64,000 nucleotides of DNA from Microbacterium capsulatum (lineage in GTDB: Bacteria > Actinomycetota > Actinomycetes > Actinomycetales > Microbacteriaceae): positions 62,001 through 126,000 of the forward strand of contig NZ_JAVFCB010000002.1 in assembly GCF_030865425.1 (NCBI RefSeq). Reading direction: 5' to 3'. The position numbers and the translations under genes were made by a program. This document shows, piece after piece, positions 10,117 through 19,954 of the stretch (its first letter is position 1; each line of letters starts with the position of its first letter). A model generated the notes under the pieces. It did not search any database and was not told the DNA's origin. It was given only the letters and a program-made list of their open reading frames with translations.

Positions 10117-11702
10117 CAGTGATACCTCCCTTCGGCCCACCAGCGTCCGCCACCGGCTCCGCCGGCACCGGCTTCGGCGACGTACATCACCAGCCAGGCG
10201 CGCTCCTGCACGTCGACGATCTGCAGGCGCTCGCCGCGCCGGATCCCCGCCGGATCGCCGCGCCGGTCCCGCACCGACCACGGACCCGCCCAGGACAGCA
10301 CGGGGCAGGAGTCCACGGCCGCCGGCGCCGCGGTGAGCAGCCCTCGCTCGTCGACGCCGACGTCGGCGCCGTCCGCCGCGGTCACCGCGATCGGCCGGAG
10401 CGGCACGAACACCTCGGCGGGCAGCGGATCCGGCAGCTGCCCCGGCCAGGGCTGATCCGCCGGCCGGGCCGGGACCACCCGCTCGCCCCACGGCGTGAGC
10501 TGCTGCCGGTCGGCGAGCAGGCGCCCGCCCGCGACGACGCCGGTGACCACGCCCTCGTGCCCGAGCAGCGTCTGCACCCGGGAGACGGCGTGGTGCAGCC
10601 GCTCGTCGGGGCCCGATCCGAACAGACCGGGCTGATGGTGCGCGGCGTCGTCGACGGCGACCGGGGCGATCCGCACCCGGGCGATGCCGCGGAACCGGTG
10701 CGCCTCGTCGTCGTCGCCGCGGGCCTCGTCCGCGAGCGACTCCAGCTGCCAGCGCACCCGGTCGACGAGATCGGAGGCCTCGAAGCATGTCGGGTGCAGC
10801 CAGGTGCGCGAGGTCACCCGCTCGTCGTCGTCGGTGAGGTCGATCCGCACCTCGGTGCACACCAGCGACGCCTCGGCGAGGGCCAGGATCACGGCGTCGG
10901 CGCTCTGCCGGACCGCGAACGCGATCTGATCCGACTGGCCGAGGGGGGACTCGAACTCGACCTCGGCGGCGAGCTCCGGATCCGCCGGCCGCGGCACCAC
11001 CGGTCGGGAGTCCGCGCCCGCGGCCAGGGCGTGCAGGCGCGCACCGCGCTCGCCGAAGCGATCCCTGAGGCGTGCGGCGCCGAGGGCGGCGAGATCGCCG
11101 AGCGTGCGCACGCCCAGGCGGAGCAGCAGCGCGGTGATCTCCTCGTCACCCCGCTCCCGCTGCGCCAGGGCCTGCACGGGCAGCGGGGCGAGGAACGCGG
11201 CGGCCTCGCCCGGGGCTACCACGAGCGCCGGATCCGCCCCGCGCGCGGCGAGCTCCGCCGTGAACGGCCCGTCGGCGATCCCGATCCGCACCTCGGGATG
11301 CCCCGCCGCGGCGAGGAGCGCGTGCAGCGTGCGGGCCGCCTCCTGCTCCCCGCCGTGATAGCGGGCGACGCCGCGGGCGCGGAGCAGGGCGAGGCCGGGG
11401 CGGAGCAGCTGCGCGCCGGGCGCGTGCGCCTCGATGTGGCGCAGCACGGGCAGGAAGGCGCGCTCGTCCCGCGCCGGATCGGCGGGGAGGATGCGCAGAG
11501 CGGGCAGCAGTCCCTGCGCCTCGCGGCGACGCTGCCCGATCCGCACGCCCTGGGCGCGGGCCGCCGCGCTGCAGGCGACCACCCGGTTCGCGTGCAGGAT
11601 CGCCGCCGGCTCCGCGGCCTCGTCGCCGAGCGCCGCCCGCAGCGGCCAGTCCGGGAACCACAGCACGATCACGCGGACCGGGACGCGGGCTGCGGCGTTC
11701 AT
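10116..11702 (-). CDS. imuB: ImuB, inactive Y-family polymerase-like mutasome protein
   Basis: A 528-residue Y-family homologue that lacks the catalytic acids: the position of the usual DMDAFF motif reads VLWFPDWPLRAAL, and the SIDE-like motif is also absent. In the family ImuB is an adaptor that brings DnaE2 to the sliding clamp. A QPGLF sequence near residue 356 resembles a beta-clamp-binding motif of the QxxLF type, which fits this role. The little-finger region and the C-terminal OB-like region (VRDRRGDPAGIRRGERLQIVDV) are present. Both ends overlap neighbours (ATGA with imuA, TGATG with dnaE2), so the three proteins are coupled in translation. Confidence 0.92.
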   Translation of the reverse strand: MNAAARVPVRVIVLWFPDWPLRAALGDEAAEPAAILHANRVVACSAAARAQGVRIGQRRREAQGLLPALRILPADPARDERAFLPVLRHIEAHAPGAQLLRPGLALLRARGVARYHGGEQEAARTLHALLAAAGHPEVRIGIADGPFTAELAARGADPALVVAPGEAAAFLAPLPVQALAQRERGDEEITALLLRLGVRTLGDLAALGAARLRDRFGERGARLHALAAGADSRPVVPRPADPELAAEVEFESPLGQSDQIAFAVRQSADAVILALAEASLVCTEVRIDLTDDDERVTSRTWLHPTCFEASDLVDRVRWQLESLADEARGDDDEAHRFRGIARVRIAPVAVDDAAHHQPGLFGSGPDERLHHAVSRVQTLLGHEGVVTGVVAGGRLLADRQQLTPWGERVVPARPADQPWPGQLPDPLPAEVFVPLRPIAVTAADGADVGVDERGLLTAAPAAVDSCPVLSWAGPWSVRDRRGDPAGIRRGERLQIVDVQERAWLVMYVAEAGAGGAGGGRWWAEGRYH

Positions 11703-12508
11703 CCCGCCACCGGCAGGAGGGATGCGGTGCGGAGCGGGGCGGGCGTCTCGCGGACGGCGGCCGGACGGGGGAGCGGGACCAGCCGGGGCGTCTCCACGGC
11801 CTCGATCGTGCCGTGGCTGCCGGGCAGGCGCACGCGCACGCTCTGCGGCTGCGGCGACCGCCGGGTGCGCGCGGTGACCGTCACCTCGCACTGCTCGAGC
11901 GCTCCCCAGCCGGATCCGAGGCCCTGCCAGTGCGGATCGTGCACGCGGATCGACCCCTCGCTCTGCGGCCACTCCGTGGCGGCTCCGGCCCCCGAGACTC
12001 CGGCCCCCGAGGCACCGGCCCCCGAGACGACGAGCAGGGTGCAGCCGCGGTCGCGCAGCCGCGCGCCCAGCCGGGATGCCTCGGCGTCGCGGATCGGCGT
12101 GCAGGGGCGGATCGCGATGAGCGGGACCACCTCGGAGAGCGTGGAGACGACCGAGAGCCAGCGCGGCCCCGGTTCGGGGACGAGCAGCAGCCGGCTCAGT
12201 TCCACGCCGTGCCCCGCGAGCGCCTCCACGCCCAGGGTGGGTATGCCGACGGCCGCGCACCACGCGCCTGCGGCGGAGACGGGGGCGAGCAGCGCCGCGA
12301 TGAGCCCCGGGGAGGCGGAGACGGAGTACGTCGTGCCGACCTGCAGGCCGCCCTCGGGGAGGATCGACTCCAGGGCGGGGGAGACGGGGATCAGCGGCAG
12401 ATCGCTGCGGCGGCGCTGCATGCGGGTGATCTCCCGGCGGAGGCGCAGCACCTCCCCGGCCCGCGTGTCGGCGGCGGGGGCCATCATGGAACCGAGAGCC
12501 ATCCCCAT
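11699..12508 (-). CDS. imuA: ImuA-like SOS mutagenesis protein (RecA-fold)
   Basis: First gene of the mutasome operon. The product is about 269 residues and resembles the actinobacterial ImuA' proteins, which share the RecA fold but lack most of its catalytic motifs. It carries LRLRREITRMQRRRSDLPLIPV, then SILPEGGLQVGTTYSVSASPGLIAALLAPVSAAGAWCAAVG, where a RecA Walker loop would be. Several ATGs are in frame (12517, 12508, 12502, 12487, 12484). I chose 12508 because GAGG lies nine bases before it; the LexA-like box is immediately upstream. The C-terminal residues overlap the start of imuB by four bases. Confidence 0.82.
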   Translation of the reverse strand: MGMALGSMMAPAADTRAGEVLRLRREITRMQRRRSDLPLIPVSPALESILPEGGLQVGTTYSVSASPGLIAALLAPVSAAGAWCAAVGIPTLGVEALAGHGVELSRLLLVPEPGPRWLSVVSTLSEVVPLIAIRPCTPIRDAEASRLGARLRDRGCTLLVVSGAGASGAGVSGAGAATEWPQSEGSIRVHDPHWQGLGSGWGALEQCEVTVTARTRRSPQPQSVRVRLPGSHGTIEAVETPRLVPLPRPAAVRETPAPLRTASLLPVAG

Positions 12509-12519
12509 GGAAACCATCC

Positions 12520-12535
12520 TCGAATATCTCTTCGA
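12520..12535. promoter_or_regulatory. LexA (SOS) box in front of imuA-imuB-dnaE2
   Basis: The 16-bp sequence reads TCGAAGAGATATTCGA on the coding strand, a perfect 5+5 palindrome that matches the actinobacterial LexA consensus TCGAAC-N4-GTTCGA at 10 of 12 specified positions. It sits 11 bases before the chosen start of imuA. The imuA-imuB-dnaE2 genes are LexA regulon members in other actinobacteria, so a functional site is likely. The deviations are the two innermost consensus bases, which may weaken binding. Confidence 0.75.
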
Positions 12536-12709
12536 ATAATGCAACTGATGTGATGAAGATAGCTCGTACATCCGACATTCCCGGATGGGTGTGGGGGCGG
12601 TCCGCTCGAGGAGGGGAGCTGGTCGAGGACGGACGTGTGCTCGTCCGATCCGCCGGAGAGTTCTCCACAGCCCCGCACACGGCGCACGGGGATCTGACAG
12701 CCTTCCTGC

Positions 12710-13180
12710 ATGGACCTCCACGTCGCGATCCTCGTGCTCGCGCATCTCGCGGTGCTCGGGGTCGGGGTCCGGCTCATCGCGATCGACATCGCCACGCACC
12801 GGCTCCCGGACCGGATCGTGCTGCCGACCCTGGCCGGCGCGATCGCACTGCTCGTCGTCGAGGCGCTGCTCACGGGCGAGCCCCGGCCCCTCACCGGCGC
12901 CCTGTGGGGGATGCTGCTGCTCGGCGGGTTCTACGCGGCCCTCCGCCTCCTCAGCCGCGGCGGCATGGGCGGCGGGGACGTCAAGCTCGCGGCGCTCGTC
13001 GGACTGGTCCTGGGCCGCGACGGCGGGCAGGCGCTGCTCGTCGGCGCGGCGGCCGCGTTCGTGCTGGGCGCCGTGCACGCCCTCGGGCTCATCGTGCTGC
13101 GCCGCGCCGACCGCGGCACGCACATCGCCTTCGGGCCGTGGATGATCGTCGGCGGCGTCCTCGGCGTCGCCGCGGCGTGA
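12710..13180 (+). CDS. Prepilin peptidase (A24 family, short form)
   Basis: A 156-residue membrane aspartic peptidase that would cleave type IV-like prepilin leaders. It has the two expected aspartates: D26 in AIDIATHRLPD and D90 in the GGGDVK motif, with about five hydrophobic segments. It lacks the N-terminal methyltransferase domain of PilD, like TadV/FppA-type and many actinobacterial enzymes. No pilin or secretion ATPase gene is adjacent. It is divergent from imuA and has only a weak ribosome site. Confidence 0.85.
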   Translation: MDLHVAILVLAHLAVLGVGVRLIAIDIATHRLPDRIVLPTLAGAIALLVVEALLTGEPRPLTGALWGMLLLGGFYAALRLLSRGGMGGGDVKLAALVGLVLGRDGGQALLVGAAAAFVLGAVHALGLIVLRRADRGTHIAFGPWMIVGGVLGVAAA

Positions 13181-13253
13181 ACACACGGAGACCACCCGAG
13201 GAACCGCTGCGCGGAGCGGCGCCATCGGGGCGCTCCGGGGCTAGGGTGAGGGC

Positions 13254-13466
13254 ATGGCACTCGCACGCCTCCACGGCGGCCCGCTGGACGGGCAGATCAT
13301 CCCCCTCGGTGCGGCGGACGACAAGCTGATCGTCCCCTACAGCGAGACCCAGGTGGTGTACAGCCGCCGGGTCGAGCCGAAGGGCACCGGTGCGCACGAC
13401 GGTCCGACCACGGTCGACTACTGGTACGACGAGTCCCTCGAGGACATCGACCCGTCCGATGTCTGA
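13254..13466 (+). CDS. Small conserved-looking hypothetical protein
   Basis: A 70-residue soluble protein of unknown role. It starts ALARLHGGPLDGQIIPLG and ends DYWYDESLEDIDPSDV. The HGGPLDG motif followed by beta strands and a VYSRRVEPKGTG segment resembles short actinobacterial proteins of unknown function. Its last eight bases overlap the start of the CYTH gene, indicating one transcript and probable coupling. No catalytic motif is visible. Confidence 0.65.
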   Translation: MALARLHGGPLDGQIIPLGAADDKLIVPYSETQVVYSRRVEPKGTGAHDGPTTVDYWYDESLEDIDPSDV

Positions 13467-14073
13467 ACCCTCGCGCACCTTCGAGATCGAGGTCAAGTAC
13501 GACGTCGACGCCGCGACGCCGCTGCCGGACTGGAGCGTGATCCCCGGGGTCGACGCGGTGACGGAGGGCGAGGCCCGCGCGCTCGACGCGCAGTACTTCG
13601 ACACCGCGGGCACGGTGCTCGGCCGCGCCGGGGTGGCCCTGCGGCGCCGTACCGGCGGCCCTGACGCGGGGTGGCATGTGAAGGGACCGCGCGACGGCGA
13701 CGGCCGGCTCGAGCTCGGCTGGCCGCTCGGCGAGGGCGATGGTCCTCCCGAGCCCGTGGTCGCGGTGATCTCCGAGTGGACGACGGATCCGCTCACCCCG
13801 CTCGCCCGCATCGAGAACGCCCGCACCGCCTATCTGCTGACCGGCCCCGCCGGCGTCGTCGCCGAGTTCGTCGACGACCACGTCCGTGCGACGGACCTCC
13901 GCGGCGGGGTGCGGCGCGAGTGGCGCGAGTGGGAGATGGAGCTGGGCCCCGCCGCCCCCGCCGACAGCGCAGGCCGGGCGGCCTTCTTCGCCGCGGTGGA
14001 GCAGGCGGTCCGTGCGGTCGGCGGTCGCGAGTCCGCCTCGGGATCCAAGCTCGCGCGGGCCCTCGGCTTCTGA
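13459..14073 (+). CDS. CYTH domain protein
   Basis: A 204-residue protein of the CYTH (CyaB-thiamine triphosphatase) superfamily, which acts on phosphorylated compounds within a beta-tunnel and needs divalent metal. The defining ExExK motif is present as EIEVK (E9, E11, K13). Further tunnel-type motifs are AQYFDTAG, ALRRRTGG, WHVKGPRDG and the paired acids in EWREWEMELG. Many actinobacterial members are annotated only as CYTH domain proteins; short-chain triphosphate hydrolysis is possible but not shown. The ATG lies within the end of the preceding small gene. Confidence 0.88.
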   Translation: MSEPSRTFEIEVKYDVDAATPLPDWSVIPGVDAVTEGEARALDAQYFDTAGTVLGRAGVALRRRTGGPDAGWHVKGPRDGDGRLELGWPLGEGDGPPEPVVAVISEWTTDPLTPLARIENARTAYLLTGPAGVVAEFVDDHVRATDLRGGVRREWREWEMELGPAAPADSAGRAAFFAAVEQAVRAVGGRESASGSKLARALGF

Positions 14074-14149
14074 TCCGCGCCCGCTGAGCGCGTCGTGCCG
14101 TGGACGCAAGCCCCTTCCGGGCGGGCAGGCCTCGTGCTTGAGTGGGACC

Positions 14150-15343
14150 ATGAGCAGCCCGGCCATCCTGAGATCCCTGCGGACGGTCGTGCCCGACACG
14201 GTCCTGCACCAGAACGAGGTGCGCGACGTCTTCGCCGCTCAGCCGGGGCTCGGCCGCCTCGCCCGGCGGATCGTCACGGCCTCGTTCGACGGTTCGGGGA
14301 TCGACACCCGACGGACGGTGATCGATGAGCTGTCGCTGACCGCCGAGCCGGAGTCGCCCCGGTTCTTCGACCGCGCCTCGGGGCTGCTGCTCTCTCCGGG
14401 GACCGCGGACCGCAACGACCTCTACGTGCGTGAGGCCGGCCGGCTGTTCGTCGCCGCCGCGCGCGCCGCCCTGGACGCCGACCCCGGCATCGTCGCCGCA
14501 GACATCACGCACGTCATCACCGTGTCCTGCACGGGCTTCCACGCCCCGGGGCCGGAGTACGGGATCGTCCGCGCCCTCGGGCTCGCGGACTCGGTGCAGC
14601 GCTACCACCTCGGGTTCATGGGCTGCTACGCGTCGCTGCCGGCGCTGCGCGCGGCGAACCAGTTCTGCGCCGCGGATCCGGACGCCGTGGTGCTCGTCGT
14701 CAGCGTCGAGCTGTGCACGCTGCATCTGCGCTCCTCCGAGGACCCGGACGTGATCGTCGCATCCTCGCTGTTCGCGGACGGCGCGGCCGCGGGGATCGTC
14801 ACCGCGCGCCCGCCCGGATCCGCGGCTCCCGGGCTCCTCCTGGACCGGTTCCACACCGCGATCGCCCCGCAGGGCGAGAAGGACATGGCATGGACGATCG
14901 GTGATCGCGGATTCGAGATGATCCTGTCGACCGCCGTACCGCAGATCATCGGCGAGACCATCGTCGACGCGCTGCGCCCGCTGTACGCGGACGGGCGGGA
15001 TCCGGGCGATCCCGGCGCCGGGTCGCTGGGCGCGGCCTTCGATGACGGCAGGATCGGCGAGGAGGTCCGGCACTGGGCGATCCACCCGGGCGGGCGCAGC
15101 ATCCTCGACCGGGTGCAGGACCGGCTGCATCTCAGCGACGCGCAGCTGCGCCCGGCCAGGGAGACCCTGCGCACGCTCGGCAACATGTCCAGCGCGACCG
15201 TGCTGTTCGTGCTGCAGCGGATCCTCGAGGAGGAGGAGGGCGTGCGGGACGGCGAGAGGGTGGCGGCGATGGCGTTCGGCCCCGGGCTGACCGCGGAGAG
15301 CGCGCTGATGACGGTGGTCGCCCCCGGCGGCGATGGGCGCTGA
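14150..15343 (+). CDS. Type III polyketide synthase (alkylresorcinol/alkylpyrone synthase-like)
   Basis: A 397-residue chalcone-synthase-like enzyme that extends an acyl starter with malonyl-CoA and cyclises it. The triad is visible: C127 in VSCTGFHAPGPE, H312 in WAIHPGGRSIL and N345 in LGNMSSATVLF. The ATG at 14150 starts the conserved SSPAILRSLRTVVPDTVLHQ; an upstream extension is antisense-like and unsupported. The stop overlaps the next start by 11 bases, followed by a methyltransferase and an FAD hydroxylase. That order matches srsA-srsB-srsC of Streptomyces griseus (phenolic lipids), so a long-chain alkylresorcinol product is a reasonable but unproven inference. Confidence 0.9.
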   Translation: MSSPAILRSLRTVVPDTVLHQNEVRDVFAAQPGLGRLARRIVTASFDGSGIDTRRTVIDELSLTAEPESPRFFDRASGLLLSPGTADRNDLYVREAGRLFVAAARAALDADPGIVAADITHVITVSCTGFHAPGPEYGIVRALGLADSVQRYHLGFMGCYASLPALRAANQFCAADPDAVVLVVSVELCTLHLRSSEDPDVIVASSLFADGAAAGIVTARPPGSAAPGLLLDRFHTAIAPQGEKDMAWTIGDRGFEMILSTAVPQIIGETIVDALRPLYADGRDPGDPGAGSLGAAFDDGRIGEEVRHWAIHPGGRSILDRVQDRLHLSDAQLRPARETLRTLGNMSSATVLFVLQRILEEEEGVRDGERVAAMAFGPGLTAESALMTVVAPGGDGR

Positions 15344-16055
15344 CCTCTCCGCGCGCGCCGTCGACGCGCCTGAACTCATGGACGATCCGGACGCGGATCA
15401 GCGGACGCTCGATCGCACCTACGAGCTGTTCCGGCTCGTGAACACGGTGGTCTCCCGGCCGGGAGCGCTGTACCGGAGGGACGTCCGTCCCCGCGCGCGG
15501 GCTGGCCGGGTGCGGATCCTGGACGTCGGCGCGGGTGGCGGCGACCTCTGCCGCGCCCTCGCCCGGCGGCTCGCGCGGGACGGGCTGGACGCGGAGATCA
15601 CCGCGCTCGACGCGGACGAGCGGGCGACCCGCTGGGCCGCGGCCCACGACGGCGGTGCCGGCGTCGTCTACCGCTGCGCGCGGTCCGCGGAGCTGGTCCG
15701 TGCCGGCGAGCGCTACGACGTCGTGCTGTCCAACCATGTGCTGCACCACCTCGCCGCGGACGAGCTGCAGGGGCTGCTGGAGGACAGCCGCCGCCTCGTC
15801 GGACCGGACGGGCTGGTCGCGCATCACGACATCGCCCGCGGCCGGATCGCCTACGCGCTGTTCGCCGCGGGAAGCCTGCCGTTCGCCCGGAACGTCCTGT
15901 CCGGATCCTTCATCCGCGCGGACGGGCTGACCAGCATCCGCCGCTCGTACACCGCGGCGGAGCTCGCGGACCTCGCGCCGGACGGATGGCGCGTGCTGCG
16001 GGAGGCGCCCGCGCGCCTGCAGCTGCGGTGGGAGCCGCGCGATGCCCGACCATGA
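15333..16055 (+). CDS. Class I SAM-dependent methyltransferase of the type III PKS operon
   Basis: A 240-residue methyltransferase. The SAM-binding motif ILDVGAGGGDL is at residues 62-72, and SNHVLHHL is the motif IV region. It overlaps the PKS gene by 11 bases and the hydroxylase by 14, so the three proteins are probably made together. In the analogous srs operon the methyltransferase modifies a phenolic hydroxyl of the alkylresorcinol, and the same role is inferred here. The region after residue 150 has a histidine-rich HHDIARGRIAYALF segment typical of this subfamily. Confidence 0.88.
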   Translation: MGADLSARAVDAPELMDDPDADQRTLDRTYELFRLVNTVVSRPGALYRRDVRPRARAGRVRILDVGAGGGDLCRALARRLARDGLDAEITALDADERATRWAAAHDGGAGVVYRCARSAELVRAGERYDVVLSNHVLHHLAADELQGLLEDSRRLVGPDGLVAHHDIARGRIAYALFAAGSLPFARNVLSGSFIRADGLTSIRRSYTAAELADLAPDGWRVLREAPARLQLRWEPRDARP

Positions 16056-17166
16056 GGTGATCGTCGTCGGCGCGGGCCCGGTGGGCCTGCTGCTGACGTG
16101 CCTGCTCGCGCAGGAGGGTGTCGACGTCCTGCTCTGCGAACGGCACGAGGGGGCCGACACGCGCAGCAGGGCGATCGGGATCCACCCGCCCGGGCTGGAC
16201 GCGCTCGACCGGGTCGGAGTCGGCGCCGCCGTGCGCGCCGAGGCGCTGTCGCTCGAGGGCGGCGACGTGCTGTGCCGGGGCAGGATCCTCGCCTCGCTCG
16301 CCTTCTCGCCGGACCGGCCCGTGCTGGTGCTCCCGCAGCAGCGCACGGACGCGCTGCTGCGCGCCCGGCTGACGGAGCTGTCCGCCGCCGCGATCCGCCT
16401 CGGCGGCGCGGCCCGGGCGATCCGGGACGAGGGCGACTTCGTCCGGCTGAGCGTCGACGCGCTGCACAGGCGGCACGAGCTCACCGCGTCGTTCGTCGTG
16501 GTCGCCGACGGCGTGCGCAGCGGCCTCCGGCAGGATCTCGGGATCCGCTGGCGGCGGCGTCCCGGCCGCGGCTCGTATGCGATGCTCGACGTGCCCGATC
16601 CCGCCGCCGGCGTTCGGGCGCAGCTGCACCTCGAACCGGGTGGGGTCGTCGAGTCCTTCCCGCTGCCTCGCGGCGGCCGGCGATGGGTGGTGCGGGAGAG
16701 CGGCCACGCGTCCCCGGAGCTGCGCACGGCGGACGGGTTCCGGCGGGCGATCGAGGAGCGGATCGGGGCGCGCGTCGCGATCGACGACGAGGCGCGGCCG
16801 GTGCGCTTCCTCGCCGCGCAGCACCTCGCCCGCATGTCCGCCCGCGGCCGGGTCGCGCTCGTGGGGGACGCGGCGCACGAGGTCAGCCCGATCGGCGGGC
16901 AGGGGATGAACCTGGGCTGGATCGACGCGGAACGGCTCGCGCCCGCGATCCTGCACGCCCTCGCCGGGCGCCCCGACCTCCGGGAGTACGCCCGACGGAC
17001 GTCCCGCTCCGCGCGGTCCGCGCAGGGGCGATCCGCGTTCTACATGTGGATGGGCGCCCCCGTGAGCGGCCTGCCCCTGGTCGCACGCGATGTGCTCATC
17101 CGCACCCTCGGTGCGGCCCCGCTGCGCACCTGGGCGACCGGCCTGATCACCATGCGCGGGCTCTGA
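16042..17166 (+). CDS. FAD-dependent monooxygenase (phenol hydroxylase type) of the PKS operon
   Basis: A 374-residue group A flavoprotein hydroxylase. The dinucleotide motif VVGAGPVGLLL starts the protein, a DG-type motif VVVADGVRSGLR is central, and the GD motif VALVGDAAHEVSPIGGQGMNLGWIDA lies near residue 275. These bind FAD and NAD(P)H for aromatic ring hydroxylation. It is the last gene of the PKS operon; SrsC of S. griseus has the equivalent place and converts alkylresorcinols toward quinones. It has no membrane segment. A strong terminator follows. Confidence 0.88.
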   Translation: MPDHEVIVVGAGPVGLLLTCLLAQEGVDVLLCERHEGADTRSRAIGIHPPGLDALDRVGVGAAVRAEALSLEGGDVLCRGRILASLAFSPDRPVLVLPQQRTDALLRARLTELSAAAIRLGGAARAIRDEGDFVRLSVDALHRRHELTASFVVVADGVRSGLRQDLGIRWRRRPGRGSYAMLDVPDPAAGVRAQLHLEPGGVVESFPLPRGGRRWVVRESGHASPELRTADGFRRAIEERIGARVAIDDEARPVRFLAAQHLARMSARGRVALVGDAAHEVSPIGGQGMNLGWIDAERLAPAILHALAGRPDLREYARRTSRSARSAQGRSAFYMWMGAPVSGLPLVARDVLIRTLGAAPLRTWATGLITMRGL

Positions 17167-17218
17167 CCCTTCGGCATGCTCAGGGGCCGCCCCTCAGCAA
17201 CGCACGAAGGCAGCGACG

Positions 17219-17261
17219 CACGAGGGCCCGGCCACGCGTGCAGCGTGACCGGGCCCTCGTG
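17219..17261. terminator. Bidirectional terminator between the PKS operon and lpd
   Basis: An inverted repeat of two 19-base arms (17219-17237 and 17243-17261) with a five-base loop and a single G-T-type mismatch. It lies between two convergent genes, so it can stop transcription from both sides. GC-rich, without a long T tract, as usual in actinobacteria. Confidence 0.8.
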
Positions 17262-17277
17262 AGGCGACCGGATCCGA

Positions 17278-18675
<1,398 letters not shown>

Positions 18676-18794
18676 GGCCCCATGGTAGCGTCCGCCGGAC
18701 CGTGCCCCGAGCCGAGCCGTCACCGGGAGGAATGCGGCTGTTTCGAGCGGGCCGGCATCCGATAGTCTGGAACGCCAGAGGAGGGGTGCACACT

Positions 18795-19277
18795 GTGACT
18801 GAGAACGACGTTCCCGAAGGCGCCGTCCGTCGCCGTGGTGGCGGTGAGACCGCGCACGACACCACGCAGACGTTCGGGCACGACTCCGACCTGTCCTTCG
18901 TCCCGTTCGGTGCCGACCTCACCGAGGTGGAGCAGTCGGCGATCGCCGCGCTGCCGTCCGGATCCGCCCTGCTGCTGGTGCGCTCCGGCGCGCTCGCCGG
19001 CGCCCGGTACCTGCTGGACACCGGCGTCACCACCGTCGGCCGCCACCCCGAGGCGGACATCTTCTTCGACGACGTGACCGTTTCGCGCCGGCACGCCGAG
19101 GTGATCCGCACCGGCACCGTGTTCGAAGTCGTCGACCAGCGCTCGCTGAACGGCACCTACGTGAACGGCGAGCGGGTCGACCGCAGCGAGCTGCGCAACG
19201 GGTACGAGATCCGGGTGGGCAAGTTCCGGCTGAACTTCTTCGCCTCGCCCGCCGATCTCGCCGCAGCAGGCGCCTGA
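18795..19277 (+). CDS. garA: FHA domain protein, GarA/OdhI-like
   Basis: A 160-residue phosphopeptide-binding protein. The FHA domain occupies about residues 78-150 ([24 protein letters not shown], then [13 protein letters not shown]). The N-terminal tail carries threonines at 23-24 and 26 (HDTTQTF), resembling the ETTS-type sites that Ser/Thr kinases phosphorylate in GarA and OdhI. In the family the protein inhibits 2-oxoglutarate dehydrogenase until phosphorylated. A PknL-like kinase is encoded at 39.5 kb, but GarA is usually a PknB/PknG substrate. Start is GTG with GAGGGG upstream. Stop and next start overlap by one base. Confidence 0.85.
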   Translation: MTENDVPEGAVRRRGGGETAHDTTQTFGHDSDLSFVPFGADLTEVEQSAIAALPSGSALLLVRSGALAGARYLLDTGVTTVGRHPEADIFFDDVTVSRRHAEVIRTGTVFEVVDQRSLNGTYVNGERVDRSELRNGYEIRVGKFRLNFFASPADLAAAGA

Positions 19278-19954
19278 TGGCGGCCTCGGCCGCGGAGCGT
19301 TCCGCCCCGTCGGGGCTTTTGAGCATCGGGCAGGTTCTCGCCCGGCTCACCCCGGAGTTCCCGGACGTGCGTGCCTCGAAGCTCCGCTTCCTGGAGGAGA
19401 AGGGCATCGTCACACCGGTGCGCACCGCCTCCGGGTACCGCAAGTTCTCCGGATCCGATCTCGAGCGGATCCGCGTCGCCCTCACCCTGCAGCGGGACCA
19501 GTACCTGCCGCTGAAGGTCATCCGCGAGCACCTCGACGCGGTCGACGCGTCCGGCGCCGCCCCCGAGCTGCCCGCCTCGATCGTCGCGGGCCCGCGCCGG
19601 TACCGCCGGGACGAGCTCATCGCCGCAGCGGGTGCGTCGTCCGCGCTGCTCGGCGACGCGGTGACCAGCGGCATGCTGCCGGCCGTGGAGGCGTATCCCG
19701 AGTCCGCCGTCTCCCTGCTGCGCGCGCTCGTGGCCCTGGACGGGCACGGGATCGGCCCGCGGCACCTGCGTCCGCTGCGGCAGAGCGCCGAGCGGGACAT
19801 CGCCCTCGTGCAGTCCGCGCTGTCCGCGCTGCTGCGCCGCACCGACACTCCGTCGCGTGCGCGGGCGAGCGAGATGGCGCCGGAACTGGCGTCCCGCCTC
19901 GACGAGGTGCGCTCGCTCCTGGTCAAGGACGGCATCGGCCGGCTGCTGTCGTAA
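19277..19954 (+). CDS. ftsR: MerR-family regulator FtsR (Rv1828-like)
   Basis: A 225-residue MerR protein directly downstream of the FHA gene, the same pair as Rv1827-Rv1828. The winged helix is at residues 14-80 (LLSIGQVLARLTPEFPDVRASKLRFLEEKGIV, then RTASGYRKFSGSDLERI). In Corynebacterium the orthologue FtsR controls ftsZ. The C-terminal domain is the larger, ligand-independent type of this subfamily rather than a metal-binding tail. The ATG overlaps the FHA stop (TGATG), so the two are coupled. Confidence 0.82.
   Translation: MAASAAERSAPSGLLSIGQVLARLTPEFPDVRASKLRFLEEKGIVTPVRTASGYRKFSGSDLERIRVALTLQRDQYLPLKVIREHLDAVDASGAAPELPASIVAGPRRYRRDELIAAAGASSALLGDAVTSGMLPAVEAYPESAVSLLRALVALDGHGIGPRHLRPLRQSAERDIALVQSALSALLRRTDTPSRARASEMAPELASRLDEVRSLLVKDGIGRLLS

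Noticed and set aside
6697-10122. Open frame of 1141 codons on the plus strand opposite dnaE2
   Set aside because: It mirrors the dnaE2 codons, has no family features and reflects high third-position GC; the same applies to long antisense frames opposite imuB, pntAB, pyc, ftsI-murF and murC.
10117-12680. Single long reading frame joining imuB with sequence upstream of 11702
   Set aside because: The upstream part is antisense-like in composition and overlaps imuA; the conserved ImuB start is MNAAARVPVRVIVLWF.
13886-14149. Eighty-eight-codon N-terminal extension of the type III PKS
   Set aside because: It overlaps the CYTH gene in another frame, and the conserved PKS sequence begins at the ATG at 14150.
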